Shown: positions 16,129-24,877, counted from the first letter of the stretch. The stretch: DNA of 64,000 nt from Actinoplanes sp. KI2 (GCF_025630775.1 NZ_JAOSZE010000001.1:62001-126000); one strand, 5' to 3'. The notes: a model not told the origin generated them from the sequence alone. Program-made: numbers and translations.

Positions 16129-17202
16129 TCAGGCGCGCGGCAGGCACACCTCGGCGGTGGTGCCGCCGCCCTCGCGCGGGCGCAGCGACACCCAGCCCTG
16201 CTGCCGCTCGACGAGCCGCCGCACCAGGTAGAGCCCGAGACCGGCACCGGGGTGGCGGCGCCGGCCGTCCACCTCGGCCTGCCAGTACCGCTCGAAGGCC
16301 CGCTCGACGTGCTCGGGGTGGATGCCGACGCCCCGGTCGGAGACCTGGAACCGCAGCGTGTCGCCGTCGGCGGTGGCGCTCAGGTCGATCGGCGAGTCGG
16401 CCGGTGAGTTCTTCTCCGCGTTGGTGGCCAGCTCGGTGAGGATCGTGGCGATCGACTCGCGCTCGCCGTACGCCTTGGGCAGCCCGGCCGGCAGATCGCC
16501 CGGCACGATCCGGCGGCGCAGGCCCTCCGGCAGCTCCTCGACCGCGCCGCGCAGCGCCTCGGGCAGGTCGTACGGCTCGGCCTCGGCCTCGTCGATCTCG
16601 CCGTCGTCGCTGGTCGCGGTCAGCAGCCGGTCGACCAGCCGGGCCAGCTCGCCGGCCCGGGCGCCGATCACCCGGACGGCCTCCTGCCGGCCCTGCTCGC
16701 CGAGCGTCTCCCAGTGGTTGGTGAGGGTGTCCGCGTAGCCCTTGATCACAGTGACCGGAGTGCGCAGCTCATGGCTGGTCACGGCCAGCCAGAGGTCGCG
16801 ATTTTCCTGGCGGCGGGTCGCGTCGGGGTCGCGTGGCTCGGTGGCATAGAGCCGGCCGAGAATTCCGGCGAGAACCTCTAGGACGGACTTGTCGGAATTA
16901 TCGGAGACGTGCAGCGCGCCGACCACCGTGTCGCCATCCCGGCTGTACGCATACGACCCGCACGGAAAGGAATCGTCGACGCGGCGCCCGATGGCCGGCA
17001 CCCAGGTGCCCGCCGCCGCGACGACCCGCTTCTCCCCGCCGGCGGAGTATTCGACGAAGCACGCGGCGGCCGCGCCCAGCACCTCCTGGGCGAGCCGGAC
17101 GATCTGCTGCGCCACCGGCAGCCCCGTCTCGCCGGCGTTGAGCCGATCGAGGACCGCGAGCTGACCCAGGGTCAGCGCGGTGTAATCGGGTCGCTCCGGC
17201 AT
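16129..17202 (-). CDS. GAF-domain sensor histidine kinase (soluble)
   Basis: The 357-residue protein has no transmembrane segment. An N-terminal GAF-like region (about residues 20-130) precedes a dimerisation/phosphoacceptor H-box 'W-L-A-V-T-S-H-E-L-R-T-P-V-T-V' and an ATPase domain with 'E-L-A-T-N-A-E-K-N-S' (N box), 'V-S-D-R-G-V-G-I-H' (G1), 'F-E-R-Y-W' (F) and 'P-G-A-G-L-G-L-Y-L-V' (G2). All kinase boxes are intact. No response regulator is next to it, so its partner is elsewhere. It probably senses an internal signal. Confidence 0.9.
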   Translation of the reverse strand: MPERPDYTALTLGQLAVLDRLNAGETGLPVAQQIVRLAQEVLGAAAACFVEYSAGGEKRVVAAAGTWVPAIGRRVDDSFPCGSYAYSRDGDTVVGALHVSDNSDKSVLEVLAGILGRLYATEPRDPDATRRQENRDLWLAVTSHELRTPVTVIKGYADTLTNHWETLGEQGRQEAVRVIGARAGELARLVDRLLTATSDDGEIDEAEAEPYDLPEALRGAVEELPEGLRRRIVPGDLPAGLPKAYGERESIATILTELATNAEKNSPADSPIDLSATADGDTLRFQVSDRGVGIHPEHVERAFERYWQAEVDGRRRHPGAGLGLYLVRRLVERQQGWVSLRPREGGGTTAEVCLPRA

Positions 17203-17286
17203 GACTGCGAGTCTGCCTCGGTTCCGAGCTTTTGGGCAGACGGTTGCACGCTGATCTTGAAATCTTTCACCGTGACGTGTCAGACG

Positions 17287-18063
17287 TCACATGTCGGCCA
17301 GGCGGTCCAGCACGAACTTGGGCCGGTCAGTGATCACGCCGTCGACCTGATGGTCGAGCACCATCTCCAGATCGTCCGGCTCGTTGACGGTCCACACGTA
17401 CACCTGGTGACCGGCCTGCTTGATGCTCGGCACCAGGCCCGGCCGGGCGCGCACCAGGCCCACCCCCGGCCCGGCGATGCGGGCGCCGAACGGCAGACGG
17501 CCCCGGCCCACCCCGGGCGGCAGGATCTCCAGCAGGTAGACCGTCGGGACGGCCGGGGCCTGCGCGCGGATGCGGCGCAGCGCGAGCGCGGCGAACGACA
17601 TCACCGTGACCTGCACGTTGCCGTCCGGCAGGCGGTGCCGGCGCAGCGTCTCGACCAGCTTGCGCTCGACCTCGGCGCCGTACCGGGACGGGTGCTTGGT
17701 CTCGATCAGCAGGCGGACCGGGCGGCCGCAGTCGCGCAGCGCCTCCAGCAGCCGGTCGAGGGTGAGCAGCCGGCTGAGGTCGGGCAGCTCCTCGTCGGCC
17801 GGGTAGCCGGGGTGCCACGAGCCGAAGTTCAGCGCGTCCAGCTCGGCCAGCGTCTTGCTGCTGACCAGGCCGCGGCCGTTGCTGGTCCGGTTGAGGTTGC
17901 GGTCGTGCACGCAGACGAGGTGACCGTCCCGGCTGAGCCGCACGTCGCACTCGAGGCCGTCGGCGCCCTCCTCGAGCGCGCGCAGATAGGCACCGAGCGT
18001 GTGCTCGGGCAGGGCGTCCGCGCCGCCCCGATGCGCAAAGACCAGCGGGCGATAGTCGCTCAC
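17287..18063 (-). CDS. Glycerophosphodiester phosphodiesterase
   Basis: Hydrolyses glycerophosphodiesters to glycerol-3-phosphate and an alcohol. Motifs: 'F-A-H-R-G-G-A-D-A-L-P-E-H-T' (HRG, catalytic), 'G-L-E-C-D-V-R-L-S-R-D-G' (E-x-D metal ligands), 'V-C-V-H-D-R-N-L-N-R-T' (second His), 'L-L-I-E-T-K-H-P', and 'V-Y-V-W-T-V-N-E-P'. About 258 residues with no signal peptide, so cytoplasmic. It starts four bases after the stop of the rhodanese gene and so is the last gene of an LCP-rhodanese-GDPD operon. Confidence 0.94.
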   Translation of the reverse strand: MSDYRPLVFAHRGGADALPEHTLGAYLRALEEGADGLECDVRLSRDGHLVCVHDRNLNRTSNGRGLVSSKTLAELDALNFGSWHPGYPADEELPDLSRLLTLDRLLEALRDCGRPVRLLIETKHPSRYGAEVERKLVETLRRHRLPDGNVQVTVMSFAALALRRIRAQAPAVPTVYLLEILPPGVGRGRLPFGARIAGPGVGLVRARPGLVPSIKQAGHQVYVWTVNEPDDLEMVLDHQVDGVITDRPKFVLDRLADM

Positions 18064-18067
18064 TCCG

Positions 18068-18403
18068 TCACAGCACCTGAGCCGGTTGCCCGTTCTCGCT
18101 GACGACCTCGCGGCCCGAGGCGGCCCAGAGCTGCATGCCGCCGTCGAGGTTGCGCACGTTGTCCCAGCCGTTGCCCATCAGGTAGGACACGACCTGGCCG
18201 GAGCGGCCGCCGGAGCGGCACACCACGACGACGTCCACGTCGGTGGGCACGTCGGCCATCCGCGCCGGGATCTGCATCATCGGCAGATGGTGGGCGCCCG
18301 GCGCGTGGCCGGCCGCCCACTCGTCGGGCTCGCGTACGTCCAAAAGGTAGGCGCCATCCGTGACCTCGCCGGGAGTCACGCTGGGAACTTGGGGTCCGAA
18401 CAC
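18068..18403 (-). CDS. Single-domain rhodanese-like protein
   Basis: 111 residues. 'Y-L-L-D-V-R-E-P-D-E-W-A-A-G-H-A-P-G-A' and the active-site loop 'V-C-R-S-G-G-R-S' with the catalytic Cys are typical of a sulfurtransferase domain, followed by 'L-D-G-G-M-Q-L-W'. It could carry persulfide sulfur or act as a small Cys-dependent phosphatase-like domain. It lies 10 bp after the LCP gene and 4 bp before the GDPD gene on the same strand. Confidence 0.93.
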   Translation of the reverse strand: MFGPQVPSVTPGEVTDGAYLLDVREPDEWAAGHAPGAHHLPMMQIPARMADVPTDVDVVVVCRSGGRSGQVVSYLMGNGWDNVRNLDGGMQLWAASGREVVSENGQPAQVL

Positions 18404-18413
18404 GGCTCTCAGC

Positions 18414-19484
18414 TTACGAGGTCGGCTTGGTGTGGTTCGCCGCCATCCAGGCGCTCATCTTGTCCTGGGCCACCGCCTGGTAGAGGGCGAGCGCCTTCTC
18501 CCGGTCGGAGACCACCACGGACTGGCCGGCGATCATGTCGCTGCCCTTGTTGGGGCTGGTGATGAAGGTGAGGTTGCCCCCGCGCAGGTCGCGGAACTGG
18601 ACCGCCATGTCGGTGAGGGAGAAGTCCTGGTCGACGGTGACCGCCGCGGTCGCCGACTTGAGGAAGTCGTTGAGCTTGCCCGGGTTGGTCAGCGTGCCGG
18701 TGCTGGCCGCCTTGTCCAGGATGGCCTTGAGGAACTCCTGCTGGTGCTGCATACGGGCGAAGTCGCCGCGAGGGAACTGCTTGCGCTGGCGCACCCAGTC
18801 CAGGGCCTGTTCGCCGTTCATGTGCATCATGCCCTTGGTGAACACCCGGTGCGGCTTGTGGATCGACGTGATGGTCTGGTCCACGTACAGGTCGACGCCG
18901 CCGAGCGCGTCGGTGACCTCCTTGAAGCCGCCGAAGTCGATCGCCATGACGTGATCGACCTTCACGTCGGTGAGGCACTCGACGGTGTGCACGGCGCGCG
19001 GCAGCCCGCCGAACGCGAACGACGCGTTGATCTTGGCGCGGCTGCCGTCGCCGCACGCCGCGGTGTTGCTCTTCGGGATGACCACCCACAGGTCCCGCGG
19101 GATCGACACCAGCTGGGCCGTCTTGTGGTCGGCCGGGACGTGCATGAGGATCAGCGTGTCCGCCCGCCAGGCGTTGGCCTGGTTGTCCTTGGTGTCCGGG
19201 TCGCGGGAGTCGCTGCCCACCAGCAGGATGTTCAGCGCGCCCTTCACCTGCGTGGCCGGCCGGTCGCCGGTGAGCTGGGAGAAGGTGTCGGTGCGCTTGA
19301 GCTTGTCGTCGAGGTCGCTGGCGTAGCCGTACAGCGAGATGCCGGCGATGACCGCGATGATCAGCACGGCCAGGCCCCCGAGAAGGGCGATGCGGCCCCA
19401 GCGTGGTTTCAACCGGGGCCGCCTCGCCGGCGGTCGATCAAAGGAGGGCGGCTTCACCGAGGCTCGTCCGACGGTCGTAGACAT
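18414..19484 (-). CDS. LytR-CpsA-Psr (LCP) family transferase
   Basis: A 356-residue type II membrane protein. A basic Pro/Arg-rich N-terminus precedes one TM segment (LLGGLAVLIIAVIAGISLYG), then the extracellular LCP domain: 'I-L-L-V-G-S-D-S-R-D', 'R-A-D-T-L-I-L-M-H', 'S-I-P-R-D-L-W-V', 'D-W-V-R-Q-R-K-Q-F-P-R-G-D-F-A-R-M-Q-H'. These Arg/Asp residues bind the polyprenyl pyrophosphate. LCP enzymes attach glycopolymers such as arabinogalactan or teichoic-type polymers to peptidoglycan. It heads a three-gene operon with rhodanese and GDPD genes; GDPD suits a glycerol-phosphate theme, but a joint pathway is inference. Confidence 0.93.
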   Translation of the reverse strand: MSTTVGRASVKPPSFDRPPARRPRLKPRWGRIALLGGLAVLIIAVIAGISLYGYASDLDDKLKRTDTFSQLTGDRPATQVKGALNILLVGSDSRDPDTKDNQANAWRADTLILMHVPADHKTAQLVSIPRDLWVVIPKSNTAACGDGSRAKINASFAFGGLPRAVHTVECLTDVKVDHVMAIDFGGFKEVTDALGGVDLYVDQTITSIHKPHRVFTKGMMHMNGEQALDWVRQRKQFPRGDFARMQHQQEFLKAILDKAASTGTLTNPGKLNDFLKSATAAVTVDQDFSLTDMAVQFRDLRGGNLTFITSPNKGSDMIAGQSVVVSDREKALALYQAVAQDKMSAWMAANHTKPTS

Positions 19485-19552
19485 GAACCCAGGTTACGGA
19501 GCAGGTGCCGTCATGCCTGGTGATCGACACTCCATAGGCACAAACGGGGGAG

Positions 19553-21226
19553 TCAGTGCGCTCCGTAGCCGGTGAGCGAGCGCACCTCCAGTTCGGCGTA
19601 CTTCGCCGAGTCGTCCTCCTTCGAGAGCACCGTGCCGAGCCAGCCGCAGAAGAAGCCGAGCGGGATCGAGATGATGCCGGGGTTGTTGAGCGGGAACCAG
19701 TGCCAGTCTTGGTCGGGGAACATGGCCGTGGGCGAGCCGGACACGACCGGCGAGAAGAAGACCAGCACGACGGCGGAGGCGAGGCCGCCGTAGATGGCCC
19801 ACATCGCCCCGGCGGTGTTGAACCGCTTCCAGAACAGGCTGTAGAGGATCGCCGGCAGGTTGGCCGACGCCGCCACCGCGAACGCGAGCGCGACCAGGAA
19901 GGCCACGTTCTGGCTCTGCGCCAGGATGGAGAGGAAGATCGCCACGGCGCCGATGACCAGGGCCGAGATCCGGGCGACCCGCACCTCGTCCCGCTCGCTC
20001 GCGGTGCCCTTCTTGATCACGTTGGCGTAGAAGTCGTGCGCCACGCTGGACGACGACGCCAGCGTCAGGCCGGCCACCACGGCGAGGATCGTGGCGAACG
20101 CCACCGCCGCGATGATCGCCAGCAGGACCGCGCCGCCGGTGTCCCCGCCGAAGTACTTGATGCCGAGCTCCTGGGCGAGTTGCGGCGCCGCGGTGTTGCC
20201 CGCCTTGTCCTGCGCGGTGATCGCCTTACCGCCCACCAGGGCCGCCGCGCCGAAGCCGAGGGCCAGGGTGAACAGGTAGAAGGTGCCGATGATGCCGATC
20301 GCCCAGAGCACGCTCTTGCGGGCGATCTTGCTGGTCGGGACCGTGTAGAAACGGGTCAGGATGTGCGGCAGGCCGGCCGTGCCGAGCACCAGCGCGATGC
20401 CGAGCGAGACCAGGTCCATCTTGCTGTAGAAGGTCTCCACGGCGGTCGCCTTCTCCACGCCGTACCGCAGGCCCGGCTCGAGGAAGGCCGAGCCCTTGCC
20501 GGACTGCGCCGCGGCGTCGCCCAGCAGCGTGGACAGGTTGAACTTGTAGTGCACGAGCACCAGGAACGTCATCACCAGCGCGCCGATCATCAGCATGAAC
20601 GCCTTGACGATCTGCACGTACGTGGTGCCCTTCATGCCGCCGACCACCACGTAGATGATCATCAGGGCGCCGACCAGGATGATCGTGGCGACCTTGGCGG
20701 TGTCCGCGTCCATGCCCAGGAACGTGGTGCCCGGCTTGATCCCGAGCAGCAGCGACACCAGCGCGCCGGCGCCGACCATCTGGGCGATCAGGTAGAAGAT
20801 CGACACGACCACGGTGGAGATGGACGCCGCCGAGCGCACCGGCCGCTGGCGCATCCGGAACGCCAGCACGTCGGCCATCGTGTACCGGCCCGAGTTGCGC
20901 AGGAACTCGGCGACCAGCAGCAACGCCACCAGCCAGGCGACCAGGAAGCCGATCGAGTACAGGAAGCCGTCGTAGCCGAACAGCGCGATCAGGCCGGCGA
21001 TGCCCAGGAAGGACGCGGCCGACATGTAGTCGCCGCTGATCGCCATGCCGTTCTGGAAGCCGGAGAACTGCCGGCCGCCGGCGTAGTAGTCGGTGGCGGT
21101 CTTGGTCTGGCGGCTCGCCCAGATGGTGATGCCCAGGGTGATCGCCACGAAGATCAGGAACAGCGTGATGGTCAGTCCACGGGTGGTGGACGCGGAGGCC
21201 TCGGCCAGCAGGTGCGAATCCATCAC
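19553..21226 (-). CDS. actP: Cation:acetate symporter (SSF family)
   Basis: A 557-residue sodium:solute symporter with about 13 hydrophobic segments. Family marks include 'D-Y-Y-A-G-G-R-Q-F-S-G-F-Q-N-G', 'I-S-G-D-Y-M-S-A-A-S-F-L-G' and 'G-T-A-G-L-P-H-I-L-T-R-F-Y-T'. It is predicted to import acetate or another small monocarboxylate. Its start overlaps the DUF485 gene stop by four bases, the usual order for YjcH/ActP-type pairs. A second SSF pair lies at 52.8-54.8 kb. Confidence 0.93.
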   Translation of the reverse strand: MMDSHLLAEASASTTRGLTITLFLIFVAITLGITIWASRQTKTATDYYAGGRQFSGFQNGMAISGDYMSAASFLGIAGLIALFGYDGFLYSIGFLVAWLVALLLVAEFLRNSGRYTMADVLAFRMRQRPVRSAASISTVVVSIFYLIAQMVGAGALVSLLLGIKPGTTFLGMDADTAKVATIILVGALMIIYVVVGGMKGTTYVQIVKAFMLMIGALVMTFLVLVHYKFNLSTLLGDAAAQSGKGSAFLEPGLRYGVEKATAVETFYSKMDLVSLGIALVLGTAGLPHILTRFYTVPTSKIARKSVLWAIGIIGTFYLFTLALGFGAAALVGGKAITAQDKAGNTAAPQLAQELGIKYFGGDTGGAVLLAIIAAVAFATILAVVAGLTLASSSSVAHDFYANVIKKGTASERDEVRVARISALVIGAVAIFLSILAQSQNVAFLVALAFAVAASANLPAILYSLFWKRFNTAGAMWAIYGGLASAVVLVFFSPVVSGSPTAMFPDQDWHWFPLNNPGIISIPLGFFCGWLGTVLSKEDDSAKYAELEVRSLTGYGAH

Positions 21227-21561
21227 TCAGCACCCTCTTCCATCTTGTTGCGGATGCTGTCGGCGATCGGGTCGAGCTCGCGGTTGGAGTAGCGGGCGTA
21301 GTACCAGGCGATCAGGAAGGTCGACACGAACTGGAGAAGCCCGAAGACCAGGGCGACGTTGATGTTGCCGACGATCTTGGTGCTCATGAAGCCGCGGGCG
21401 TACGCGGACAGCAGCACGTACAGCAGGTACCAGAGGAAGAACGCCGCGGTCATCGGGAAGATGAAGCTGCGCAGCTTGTGGCGCAGGCGCTGGAAATCCT
21501 CGGATTTCTGGACGTTGAGGTATCTCTCGGTGGAGGACTCGGAAGGTACTTCTGTCGTCAC
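21223..21561 (-). CDS. DUF485 small membrane partner of the acetate symporter
   Basis: 112 residues with two TM segments: 'F-I-F-P-M-T-A-A-F-F-L-W-Y-L-L-Y-V-L' and 'V-A-L-V-F-G-L-L-Q-F-V-S-T-F-L-I-A-W'. The sequence after residue 20 ('L-R-H-K-L-R-S-F') is classic DUF485. It is co-transcribed with and overlaps the symporter gene and is presumed to be an accessory subunit. GTG start at 21561. Confidence 0.93.
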   Translation of the reverse strand: MTTEVPSESSTERYLNVQKSEDFQRLRHKLRSFIFPMTAAFFLWYLLYVLLSAYARGFMSTKIVGNINVALVFGLLQFVSTFLIAWYYARYSNRELDPIADSIRNKMEEGAE

Positions 21562-21682
21562 CGGGATTCACCGCCTTCGGTGGGGACGAGCGGACTTTCG
21601 GGCAACGTACGAAGCCCTCCGCCCCGGTGACCGCCGCCGGTCGCCCTCTGCGCCGAGTGGTGGTCTGAGTGCGCCGAGTAGG

Positions 21683-22198
21683 TCAGCGGTATCGCCCGCG
21701 GTAGTGGATCAGGGGTTCCTCCGCGCCATCCAGGGTGACCGTTTCCAGCACGCCTTCGACCAGCAGCGCCCAGCCGCAGTCGCGGCTGCTCGCCAGCCGG
21801 CACCCGGCCCAGGCGCCGACGTGCGCCGGCACCGGGCCGTACTCCGTGGGCGACCACGAGCCGGTCGCGAAGAGTCCACCCGGCGCCGGCATCAACCCGG
21901 CAAATCGGTCGGCCAGCTGCCGGTCGCCCTGGCCGAGCGGCGCCACCGCGAAGCGGCCGGTCGATTCCACCGCCGCCCAGAGCTCGCTCTCCTCGTCGAT
22001 CAGGCCGAGCACCCGGCCGGGATCGCCGTCGGCGACGAGCATCGACGACACAGTCAGTCCGTACGGTCCTGGGGCGGTCCAGAGCGTGACCGAGGCGGCC
22101 AGCCTGCCGCGTAGCCGCCGGACCGGGGACCGGTCCTGTTCGGGGGTGGCGAAGGGGTCGCTCGAGTGGATCCGGCCGCCGGGCGCGTCAGGTGTCAC
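21683..22198 (-). CDS. Flavin reductase-like (FMN-binding split-barrel) protein
   Basis: 171 residues. 'V-T-L-W-T-A', 'G-L-T-V-S-S-M-L-V', 'L-G-L-I-D-E-E-S', 'F-A-V-A-P-L-G' and 'A-D-R-F-A-G' follow the flavin reductase pattern, but some positions in the FMN loop are less standard, so cofactor and partner are not certain. GTG start at 22198. It lies 36 bp downstream of soxR on the same strand, which would make it a candidate member of a redox-responsive operon. Confidence 0.8.
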   Translation of the reverse strand: MTPDAPGGRIHSSDPFATPEQDRSPVRRLRGRLAASVTLWTAPGPYGLTVSSMLVADGDPGRVLGLIDEESELWAAVESTGRFAVAPLGQGDRQLADRFAGLMPAPGGLFATGSWSPTEYGPVPAHVGAWAGCRLASSRDCGWALLVEGVLETVTLDGAEEPLIHYRGRYR

Positions 22199-22234
22199 GA
22201 GGCCATTCTGGTCGGTCGGCGGACCGGCGTGCGG

Positions 22235-22678
22235 TCAGTCCGGCGGGTTGACGATCATCTGCGGGCCCGTGCCGCGGGCGCCGAGGCGGTCGGCCGGGTT
22301 GATCAGGTTGCAGCGTTGCAGGGAGAGGCAGCCGCAGCCGATGCAGCCGGTGAGCTGGTCGCGCAGCCGCTGCATGAGCAGGATGCGCTCCTCCAGCCTG
22401 CCGCGCCAGCGGGCGGAGAGCCGCGCCCAGTCCGCCTTGGTCGGGGTACGGCCCTCCGGCAGCTCGGACAGCGCCTCGCGAATCTCCTCGAGGGACACTC
22501 CGACCTGCTGGGCAATCTTGATGAAGGCCACCCGGCGCAGCTCCGAGCGCAGGTACCGCCGTTGGTTGCCGGCCGTGCGGGTGGAGCGGATCAGGCCCTC
22601 GCGCTCGTAGTAGCGCAGGGCCGAGGTCGCCACGCCGCTGCGCGCTGCGAGATCGCCGATCGCGAGGGTCTCCATCAC
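22235..22678 (-). CDS. soxR: SoxR redox-sensitive transcriptional regulator
   Basis: MerR-family activator. Residues 1-75 are the winged helix ('I-G-D-L-A-A-R-S-G-V-A-T-S-A-L-R-Y-Y-E'), then the dimerisation helix, then the [2Fe-2S] cluster motif CIGCGCLSLQRC with all four Cys (C-x2-C-x-C-x5-C). It senses redox-active compounds or superoxide through cluster oxidation. At 147 residues it is normal. It is divergent from a split transketolase, with an operator-like dyad between the two starts, and followed by a flavin reductase gene. Confidence 0.96.
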   Translation of the reverse strand: MMETLAIGDLAARSGVATSALRYYEREGLIRSTRTAGNQRRYLRSELRRVAFIKIAQQVGVSLEEIREALSELPEGRTPTKADWARLSARWRGRLEERILLMQRLRDQLTGCIGCGCLSLQRCNLINPADRLGARGTGPQMIVNPPD

Positions 22679-22689
22679 ATCCCCTTGAG

Positions 22690-22705
22690 TTGAAGTTCAC
22701 TTCAA
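22690..22705. promoter_or_regulatory. Probable SoxR operator
   Basis: TTGAAGT and ACTTCAA form a 7-bp dyad with a 2-bp centre. It lies 12 bp before the soxR ATG and 17 bp before the transketolase ATG. MerR-type sites are dyads within the promoter spacer. The half-site resembles but does not match the enterobacterial SoxR box (which has TCAAGTTAACTTGA at its core). Confidence 0.65.
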
Positions 22706-22721
22706 GTTGCAGCCTATCGGC

Positions 22722-23405
22722 ATGACAGTCACAGCACCCGCGACCGAGGGGATCCGGGCCCTGGTCCGGCGGATCAGCGGGGACGAGAAGCACGCGCCCA
22801 GCTCGTACTCGACGCTGGACGTGCTCTGGGTGCTCTACGACCGCGTTCTGCGGATCGATCCACGGAAGCCCGACGAGCCGGACCGCGACCGGTTCCTGCT
22901 CTCCAAGGGCCACGGCCCGGCCGCCTACTACGCGGTGCTCGCCGCGAAGGGGTTCTTCCCGGCCGACTGGCTCGACGACATGGGCGGCTGGGACAGCCCG
23001 CTCGGCAACCATCCGGACCGGCTGCTCGTGCCCGGCGTCGAGATCGGCACCGGCTCGCTCGGCCACGGCCTGGGCATCGGCGTCGGCGTGGCGCTCGGCC
23101 TGCGCGCCCAGGGCCTGCTCGACCCGCGCGTCTTCGTGCTGCTCGGCGACGCCGAACTGGACGAGGGCGCCAACCACGAGGCGATCGCGTATGCCGCGGC
23201 CACCCGGCTCCCGATCACCGCCATCGTGATCGACAACCAGTCGGCCACGCACGGCTGGCCCGGCGGGATCTCCGCCCGCTTCCCCGGCTGGATCACCGCG
23301 GTGATCGACGGCCGGGATCACGACCTGATCGAGCGCGCCCTGAGCCGGCGCCACCACGACCGGCCGAACCTGGTCGTGGCCACTGTGGAACCGAAGCGAG
23401 GCTGA
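22722..23405 (+). CDS. Transketolase, N-terminal subunit
   Basis: About 227 residues carrying the thiamine-diphosphate-binding half: 'F-L-L-S-K-G-H-G-P-A-A-Y-Y', 'T-G-S-L-G-H-G-L-G-I-G-V-G', and the metal/ThDP motif 'L-L-G-D-A-E-L-D-E-G-A-N-H-E' with 'D-N-Q-S'. The second half is the next gene, so this is a two-subunit transketolase. The ATG at 22722 is chosen over an upstream TTG. It transfers two-carbon units between sugar phosphates in the pentose phosphate pathway. It is divergent from soxR and separated by a SoxR-like dyad, which suggests redox control. Confidence 0.92.
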   Translation: MTVTAPATEGIRALVRRISGDEKHAPSSYSTLDVLWVLYDRVLRIDPRKPDEPDRDRFLLSKGHGPAAYYAVLAAKGFFPADWLDDMGGWDSPLGNHPDRLLVPGVEIGTGSLGHGLGIGVGVALGLRAQGLLDPRVFVLLGDAELDEGANHEAIAYAAATRLPITAIVIDNQSATHGWPGGISARFPGWITAVIDGRDHDLIERALSRRHHDRPNLVVATVEPKRG

Positions 23406-23410
23406 GGCAG

Positions 23411-24283
23411 ATGATGCGGGAGACGTTCGTCGCCACCACCACGGCGCTGCTGGACGAGGATCCGCGGACCGCGCTCGTGCTCGCCGACATCTCGGCCGAC
23501 GCGTTCGAGCCGGCCCGGCGCCGGCACCCGGACCGGGTGCTCAACGTCGGCATCCGCGAGCAGCTGATGACCGGGGTCGCCGGCGGGCTCGCGCTGACCG
23601 GGCTGCGGCCGTACCTGCACTCCTACGCCCCGTTCCTGGTCGACCGCGCGTACGAGCAGATCAAGCTGGACCTGGGGCACCAGGATGCGGGTGCCGTGCT
23701 GGTCAGCATCGGCGCCTCGTACGACGGCGCCGCCGAGGGCTACACCCACCAGTCGCCGGGCGACGTCGAGCTGCTCGACACGCTCGAGGGCTGGACCGTG
23801 CACGTGCCGGGCCACCACGACGAGGTGGCGCAGCTGCTCCGGGACGCGGCCCGGCACGACGACCGGGTCTACCTCCGGCTCGCGCTGCAGGAGAACTCGC
23901 GGGCGTACCCGGACGGCGGGCGCCTGCGGGTGCTCAAGCGGGGCGGTCCGCTGGTGGTCGCGGTCGGCCCGATGCTGGATCCGGTGCTCGAGGCGACCCG
24001 CGACCTGGACGTGACCGTGGCGTACACGAACACGCCGCGCCCGTTCGACGCGGAGGGGCTGCGTGCGCTCGCCGACGGCGAGGTCGTGCTGGTCGAGCCG
24101 TACCTGTCCGGCACCTCGGCCCGGCAGGTCGCCGAGGCGCTCGGCGGCCGCCCGCATCGGGCGCTGCACCTGGGCGTCGGCCGCGACGAGGTGCGCCGCT
24201 ACGGCAGCTGGGCGGACCACGCGCGGGCGCACGGCCTCGACGCGGCGGGCCTGCGTACGCCGATCATGGAGTTCCTGTGGTGA
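23411..24283 (+). CDS. Transketolase, C-terminal subunit
   Basis: 290 residues with the pyrimidine-binding domain ('V-L-N-V-G-I-R-E-Q-L-M-T-G-V-A-G-G-L-A', with the catalytic Glu in REQ) and a C-terminal domain ('V-V-L-V-E-P-Y-L-S-G-T-S'). It starts five bases after the stop of the N-terminal subunit. Together they form a complete enzyme; the pyrimidine half may equally fit 1-deoxyxylulose synthase-like or specialised transketolases, so the sugar specificity is inference. Confidence 0.92.
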   Translation: MMRETFVATTTALLDEDPRTALVLADISADAFEPARRRHPDRVLNVGIREQLMTGVAGGLALTGLRPYLHSYAPFLVDRAYEQIKLDLGHQDAGAVLVSIGASYDGAAEGYTHQSPGDVELLDTLEGWTVHVPGHHDEVAQLLRDAARHDDRVYLRLALQENSRAYPDGGRLRVLKRGGPLVVAVGPMLDPVLEATRDLDVTVAYTNTPRPFDAEGLRALADGEVVLVEPYLSGTSARQVAEALGGRPHRALHLGVGRDEVRRYGSWADHARAHGLDAAGLRTPIMEFLW

Positions 24284-24328
24284 GCCGGGCCGGCTCCTGC
24301 TCGTCAGGGCGGCGCGGCGAACCGGGGC

Positions 24329-24766
24329 TCAAGCGACAGCGGCTCGGGGCGCCCGGAACACGTGCTCCAGGTGCGAGTCGAAGCGCCAGACCGCCTCGGG
24401 CTCGGCAAGCCGCAGCCGGAAGCGCTCACGCACCCCGTCCACCGCCGTCGCCGCCAGCTCGACGGCCGAGCGGACGTGATCCGGCGCCCAGGTCACGTTG
24501 CTCAGGTGCCGGAGATTGGCGTTCAGGTGGAGCCGCAGGCGATGGAAGACCTTGGTCTCCTGGGTGACGACCAGGCGGCGGTAGGTGAGCAGCAGCATGT
24601 ACTCGCCGGCCAGCGGCGTGTCGGGCCGGTAGCAGCGGCTGACCAGCACGGTGGTGTCGTCCGGATCGACGCAACGGCGGAAGACCGGCATGTGCCGGCT
24701 CACGGTCGGGATGGCCACGCCGGCTTCGGCGGCGGCGGGCAAGAACGTACGGGAGAACACGTCCAT
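24329..24766 (-). CDS. Conserved hypothetical protein
   Basis: 145 residues with no signal peptide or TM segment. 'G-E-Y-M-L-L-L-T-Y-R-R-L-V-V-T-Q-E-T-K' and 'H-L-N-A-N-L-R-H-L-S-N-V-T-W' suggest alternating beta strands, possibly a pleckstrin-like small barrel, followed by a C-terminal helix. I do not recognise a named family. It is convergent with the transketolase operon and divergent from the PH-like membrane protein at 24878. Its codon bias is like its neighbours, so it is probably a real gene. Confidence 0.6.
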   Translation of the reverse strand: MDVFSRTFLPAAAEAGVAIPTVSRHMPVFRRCVDPDDTTVLVSRCYRPDTPLAGEYMLLLTYRRLVVTQETKVFHRLRLHLNANLRHLSNVTWAPDHVRSAVELAATAVDGVRERFRLRLAEPEAVWRFDSHLEHVFRAPRAAVA

Positions 24767-24877
24767 GTGGCGTTCAACGCGGACCCCGCCGGTGAGGCAT
24801 CGGGCAACGCACGATGAATGTCGGATTACAGCCTCAAGATGATCGTTGCGTCGTCATGCCGCTGCCATAGTGGGTGC

